64,000 bases of DNA, from the NCBI GenBank assembly GCA_945862385.1, contig CAMAXV010000004.1:1-64000 (forward strand). Reading direction: 5' to 3'. A program made the position numbers and the translations under genes. Source of the stretch: Chitinophaga pinensis. GTDB taxonomy: Bacteria > Bacteroidota > Bacteroidia > Chitinophagales > Chitinophagaceae. Below are positions 60,113 through 64,000 of the stretch, in pieces; position 1 is the first letter of the stretch; each line of letters opens with the position of its first letter. The notes beneath the pieces were generated by a model. The model searched no databases. It was not told where the DNA came from and was given only the letters and a program-made list of their open reading frames with translations.

Positions 60113-61735
60113 TCAATGCGATGCAGAAACCTGAGCATCCACATCTAATCCCTGTTTCTTTAAAACAGACCTGGTCTGCAGTGCATGCCAGGCTAAATAT
60201 GCAAAGCAAATAAGTGGAACTATATAGGAAAGCTGAGTATAGGTATGGATTGCGGTATTCGCGCTGTCATCAAGATCAATTACTGCACCCTGAAGTGGAG
60301 GTATAATCGCACCTCCCAGAATCATCATAATAAGAAATGCTGAACCCTGACTCTGATATTTACCAATTCCATTTACTGCTAATGCAAATATTGCAGGCCA
60401 CATCACTGAGCAGCAAATACCGCAGCTGATAATTGCGAAATTGGCAACCATTCCCGTTGTTGTAAGTCCAATCAATGTTGCTATAGCACCCAGAACAGAA
60501 ACTGTTAATAACAGTTTTACTGGTTTTTCCTCTGCAAAAAGGAAGGCTGCTACCGCAATGGCAATACAAATGGGATACATCAGGAAATCACTGATGTCAT
60601 TTCCTTTGATGATGTTGACTAACAGAATAATTCCAAAGGCTGCAAATGGAACTACTATCACCAGGATTCTTTTCACCTGTTTACTGAAGTTGAATACACT
60701 TACGGCGCCTGTCCACCTGCCAATCATCATAGAACCCCAGTAAAGAGAGATTAGATGCGATATATGTGATTCGTCGTATCCACCAAATGCTTCTTTTTTC
60801 AATAAGGCACCAAAATTATTATCAATGGTTACCTCAACACCAACGTAGATGAAAATGGCAATCATACCCAGAACAAGCTGTGGATAGGACATGGCACCCC
60901 AGCCTGCAGGATTTTTTCTTGCACTCAGCATGGATAAGAAAAGGATGGCAAGAATAACAACGAGCGATGATGCAATGATTATGCTTTTTTCAATGCCTGT
61001 ATTGTCCTTTACCCAGTCAGAAAAAAGTACAGGCAAAAATGCCACTCCTATAATCAGGAGGACATTCATCGCTTTGGGACTTCTCTCCAGTTTTTCATCT
61101 GAAGTTGTCTTAGGTAAGTTTGCGTAGGCAAAAATGATTGCTGCAATGATGAACAATCCGGCAAGAAAGAAGTAGAGTGTCTGAATGTTTTCTATAGAGG
61201 CTTCGCTTGCACTTGCCACACTGCCGAAAAGAAGAAAACTCACTACCAGGGGACCAAGTAAAGTTCCAAAAGAATTGACACTGCCACCCATATTCAATCG
61301 GTGTGTACCCGTTTCCGGACTCCCCAGGGCAATCGCAAAAGGCTGTGCCGCAGTTTGTTGAAGCGAAAATCCCAATGCAATGATAAAAAATGAAACGAGA
61401 ACCAATCCAAATGTGGCATTTCCCGAACCGCTTATCAGGGCAAGGGCTACTGCTCCAATTACTGAGATCAGTAAGCCATAAATGATTCCCTTTTTATAGC
61501 CAATCTTATTCAGTAAATCTGTGCCTGTAAGCACTGAAAAGATATAGAGAATAAGAGAACCATAAAAATAGGCACCATAAAAGGCTGAACCAATAAGCTG
61601 TGATTGAATTTGATCTAAATCAAAGAATTTTTTACAGAAAGGAATAAAAATACTGTTGGAAGCGGCAACAAATCCCCAGAAAAAAAATACGGTAATCAGA
61701 ACGCCAAATTGCGACCATTTAGTTTGTTGATTCAT
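60113..61735 (-). CDS. MFS sugar transporter (glucose/galactose/fucose permease-like)
   Basis: FFFWGFVAASNSIFIPF, QQTAAQPFAIALGSPETGTHRLNMGGSVNSFGTLLGP; 12+ TMs. Confidence 0.88.
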   Translation of the reverse strand: MNQQTKWSQFGVLITVFFFWGFVAASNSIFIPFCKKFFDLDQIQSQLIGSAFYGAYFYGSLILYIFSVLTGTDLLNKIGYKKGIIYGLLISVIGAVALALISGSGNATFGLVLVSFFIIALGFSLQQTAAQPFAIALGSPETGTHRLNMGGSVNSFGTLLGPLVVSFLLFGSVASASEASIENIQTLYFFLAGLFIIAAIIFAYANLPKTTSDEKLERSPKAMNVLLIIGVAFLPVLFSDWVKDNTGIEKSIIIASSLVVILAILFLSMLSARKNPAGWGAMSYPQLVLGMIAIFIYVGVEVTIDNNFGALLKKEAFGGYDESHISHLISLYWGSMMIGRWTGAVSVFNFSKQVKRILVIVVPFAAFGIILLVNIIKGNDISDFLMYPICIAIAVAAFLFAEEKPVKLLLTVSVLGAIATLIGLTTTGMVANFAIISCGICCSVMWPAIFALAVNGIGKYQSQGSAFLIMMILGGAIIPPLQGAVIDLDDSANTAIHTYTQLSYIVPLICFAYLAWHALQTRSVLKKQGLDVDAQVSASH

Positions 61736-61848
61736 ATGGAAGGTTGTTTATATGGATGCTCAAAATAATTATATTTCTTTACAAGCAAAATTTTTTTGTT
61801 CGCAAATAACAATTCAATATTCCTTATTTTCATGAAAATCTCGGACAG

Positions 61849-63264
61849 ATGAAAATTTTACACGTCAGTGCAGAGTGCTATCCGGTGGCAAAAGCTGGAG
61901 GATTAGGCGACGTAGTTGGCGCACTTCCGCGCTTTCAGGCAGAACTCGGACATGATTCAGGTGTGGTTATGCCAATGTACCGGACTCCCTTTTTATATGC
62001 CAATGACTGGCTTGTTGTTCATAAAGCGTCCACCAATCTTGGACATTGGTGGTTTGAATATACCGTAATTAAAGAAAAGACAGACAAACAGGGATTTTCA
62101 CTTTATCTTCTTGATATCAATGGTTTGCTGGACAGGGAAAAAGTTTATGGCTATGAAGATGATACGGAACGTTTCATGGCCTTTCAGGTTGCAATGGTTC
62201 ACTGGTTGAATACATGGGAACAGTTACCTGATGTGGTTCATGTACACGATCACCACACTGCACTCATCCCCTTTATGATGCAACACTCCTATGCATATCA
62301 AAGGCTTGCCGGTGTCCCTTCTGTATTAACAATCCACAATGCCCAGTATCAGGGATCATTTGGCTGGGATAAAACCATCTATCTCCCACACTGGGATAGT
62401 TGGAAAAGAGGACTGCTTGAGTGGGAAGGACAGATTAATCCGCTTGCATCAGGTATAAAATGTGCCTGGAAAGTTACAACAGTAAGTCAGACTTATCTGC
62501 AGGAGCTGAGATACATGAGTAACGGACTGGAAGCAATTTTTGAGTATGAGCAAGGTAAATGTATCGGCATTTTAAATGGTATCGATTTTAAGGTTTGGAA
62601 TCCTGAATCAGACCAGTATTTAAAGAATCACTTTACTCCTGAGACCCTTGAAGCTGGAAAGAAAGCTAATAAGTTGCTAATCTGCAATCAGTTTAATCTT
62701 GATCCCGATAAACCTTTGTTTATTTTTATAGGAAGACTGGTAGGGGAAAAAGGAGCAGATTTGTTACCTAATGTTATCAGGGATGCCTTCCGGTTTATTG
62801 GCAGGAGTATGAATTTTCTCATATTAGGTAGTGGAGAAAAGCAGGTTGAGGATGAATTGAGTCACCTGAAAGTTATTTCACAGGGAGACTATAACACTTA
62901 CATTGGGTACAATGAAACACTCAGTCATATCATGTATGCAGGAGCCGATTTCCTGTTGATGCCATCAAGGGTAGAACCATGTGGGTTAAATCAATTATAT
63001 GCACTGAGATACGGAACAATACCAGTTGTGCGTAAAACTGGTGGATTAAAAGATACGGTCATTGATATCGGAAATTCTGGGGGTTATGGTATAAATTTTG
63101 AGCAGGTATCGGTAGGAGATATTACCCATGCCATATATAGGGCTTTGGAGTTATACCGTGATATTGGAACTTTTCGCAGTTTAAAGAAAAAGATTATGCA
63201 GCTTGATTTCAGCTGGAATAAAAGTGCAACAGATTATATTGATTTATACCAAAGTTTTCAGTAA
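61849..63264 (+). CDS. glgA: Glycogen/starch synthase
   Basis: KILHVSAECYPVAKAGGLGDVVGALP, HVHDHHTALIPF, MPSRVEPCGLNQLYALRYG. Confidence 0.95.
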   Translation: MKILHVSAECYPVAKAGGLGDVVGALPRFQAELGHDSGVVMPMYRTPFLYANDWLVVHKASTNLGHWWFEYTVIKEKTDKQGFSLYLLDINGLLDREKVYGYEDDTERFMAFQVAMVHWLNTWEQLPDVVHVHDHHTALIPFMMQHSYAYQRLAGVPSVLTIHNAQYQGSFGWDKTIYLPHWDSWKRGLLEWEGQINPLASGIKCAWKVTTVSQTYLQELRYMSNGLEAIFEYEQGKCIGILNGIDFKVWNPESDQYLKNHFTPETLEAGKKANKLLICNQFNLDPDKPLFIFIGRLVGEKGADLLPNVIRDAFRFIGRSMNFLILGSGEKQVEDELSHLKVISQGDYNTYIGYNETLSHIMYAGADFLLMPSRVEPCGLNQLYALRYGTIPVVRKTGGLKDTVIDIGNSGGYGINFEQVSVGDITHAIYRALELYRDIGTFRSLKKKIMQLDFSWNKSATDYIDLYQSFQ

Positions 63265-63286
63265 ATTGACAAAATACATTTAAGCT

Positions 63287-64000
63287 ATGAATAAGAATGT
63301 TATTGCTATCATATTAGGGGGCGGAGCGGGGACAAGGCTTTCACCATTGACATCTACCAGAAGCAAACCTGCAGTACCTATTGCAGGTAAATACCGCCTT
63401 GTTGACATCCCGATTTCTAATTGTCTGAATTCAAATATTGGGAGAATGTATGTTCTCACGCAGTTTAATTCTGCATCTCTGAACAAGCATATAAAAAACA
63501 CCTATCATTTCAGCGCATTCAGCAGTGCTTTTGTGGATATCATTGCCGCAGAGCAAACTCCGGATAATCCCGCTTGGTTTCAAGGAACGGCTGATGCCGT
63601 AAGGCAATCCCTGAGGCACATAACACAGCAGGATTTTGAATATGTCCTTATTCTTTCAGGTGATCAGCTATATCAAATGGATTTTGAGGATATGATCGAA
63701 AATCATATTCAAAGTCATGCAGATATTTCTATTGCCACCATTCCTGTTGGCACGCAAGAGGCTACAGAGTTTGGAATTATGAAAAAAGGAGAAGACGGAA
63801 TTATCTCTTCTTTCATTGAAAAACCTAAGGCTGAAGTACTGTCAGATTGGGAAAGTGATACAGGTGAAGCGATGGTTAAACAAGGCCGGAACTACCTTGC
63901 CAGTATGGGGATTTATATTTTTGGCAGAAAAGTGCTCTTTGATTTGTTGCAGGATGAGTTTAAAGACGCAACAGACTTTGGTAAGGAAATCATACCATAC
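63287..64000 (+). CDS. glgC: Glucose-1-phosphate adenylyltransferase (partial, runs off window)
   Basis: Translated by eye from ATG 63287: MNKNVIAIILGGGAGTRLSPLTSTRSKPAVPIAGKYRLVDIPISNCLNS..., WFQGTADAVRQ; no stop before window end. Confidence 0.93.
   Translation, partial: MNKNVIAIILGGGAGTRLSPLTSTRSKPAVPIAGKYRLVDIPISNCLNSNIGRMYVLTQFNSASLNKHIKNTYHFSAFSSAFVDIIAAEQTPDNPAWFQGTADAVRQSLRHITQQDFEYVLILSGDQLYQMDFEDMIENHIQSHADISIATIPVGTQEATEFGIMKKGEDGIISSFIEKPKAEVLSDWESDTGEAMVKQGRNYLASMGIYIFGRKVLFDLLQDEFKDATDFGKEIIPY

Noticed and set aside
1-64000. tRNA, rRNA, CRISPR, IS element, prophage, toxin-antitoxin or defence systems
   Set aside because: Intergenic gaps are short and show no cloverleaf, repeat-spacer or transposase signature by eye; tRNAscan/CRISPRCasFinder/DefenseFinder would be decisive

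Overview
This 64 kb window comes from a Bacteroidota-type chromosome. It is AT-rich and shows TAnnTTTG-like -7 elements, DUF2851, a 508-aa LepB, a CCDC81-like HU protein and large outer-membrane barrels. It is densely coding and mostly housekeeping: holA, ribF, rpsO-pnp, prmA, plsY, lepB, cdd, topA, lipA, sdhCAB, murQ, cinA, glgA and a partial glgC, plus an RND efflux operon. I saw no tRNA, rRNA, CRISPR, transposon, phage or obvious defence island. I found no convincing large new system. The observations most worth a second look are: (i) a CarH-like B12-MerR regulator (W-x9-EH motif intact) with 13-bp direct repeats at 20-bp spacing just upstream of its start; (ii) an unlisted 41-aa lipoprotein ORF at 160-285(-) with its own terminator and a palindrome-rich divergent region; (iii) a B12-type radical SAM protein with a CX4CX2C cluster motif, coupled by TAGTG to an E2 acyltransferase gene; (iv) a terminator-like hairpin between an MFS sugar transporter and a ROK kinase, hidden by an over-extended ORF; (v) tandem hairpins between rpsO and pnp, and a terminator ending just before the prmA start codon; (vi) convergent gene pairs that almost all abut or overlap with no room for terminators. 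All product names are by eye from motifs; no searches were run.
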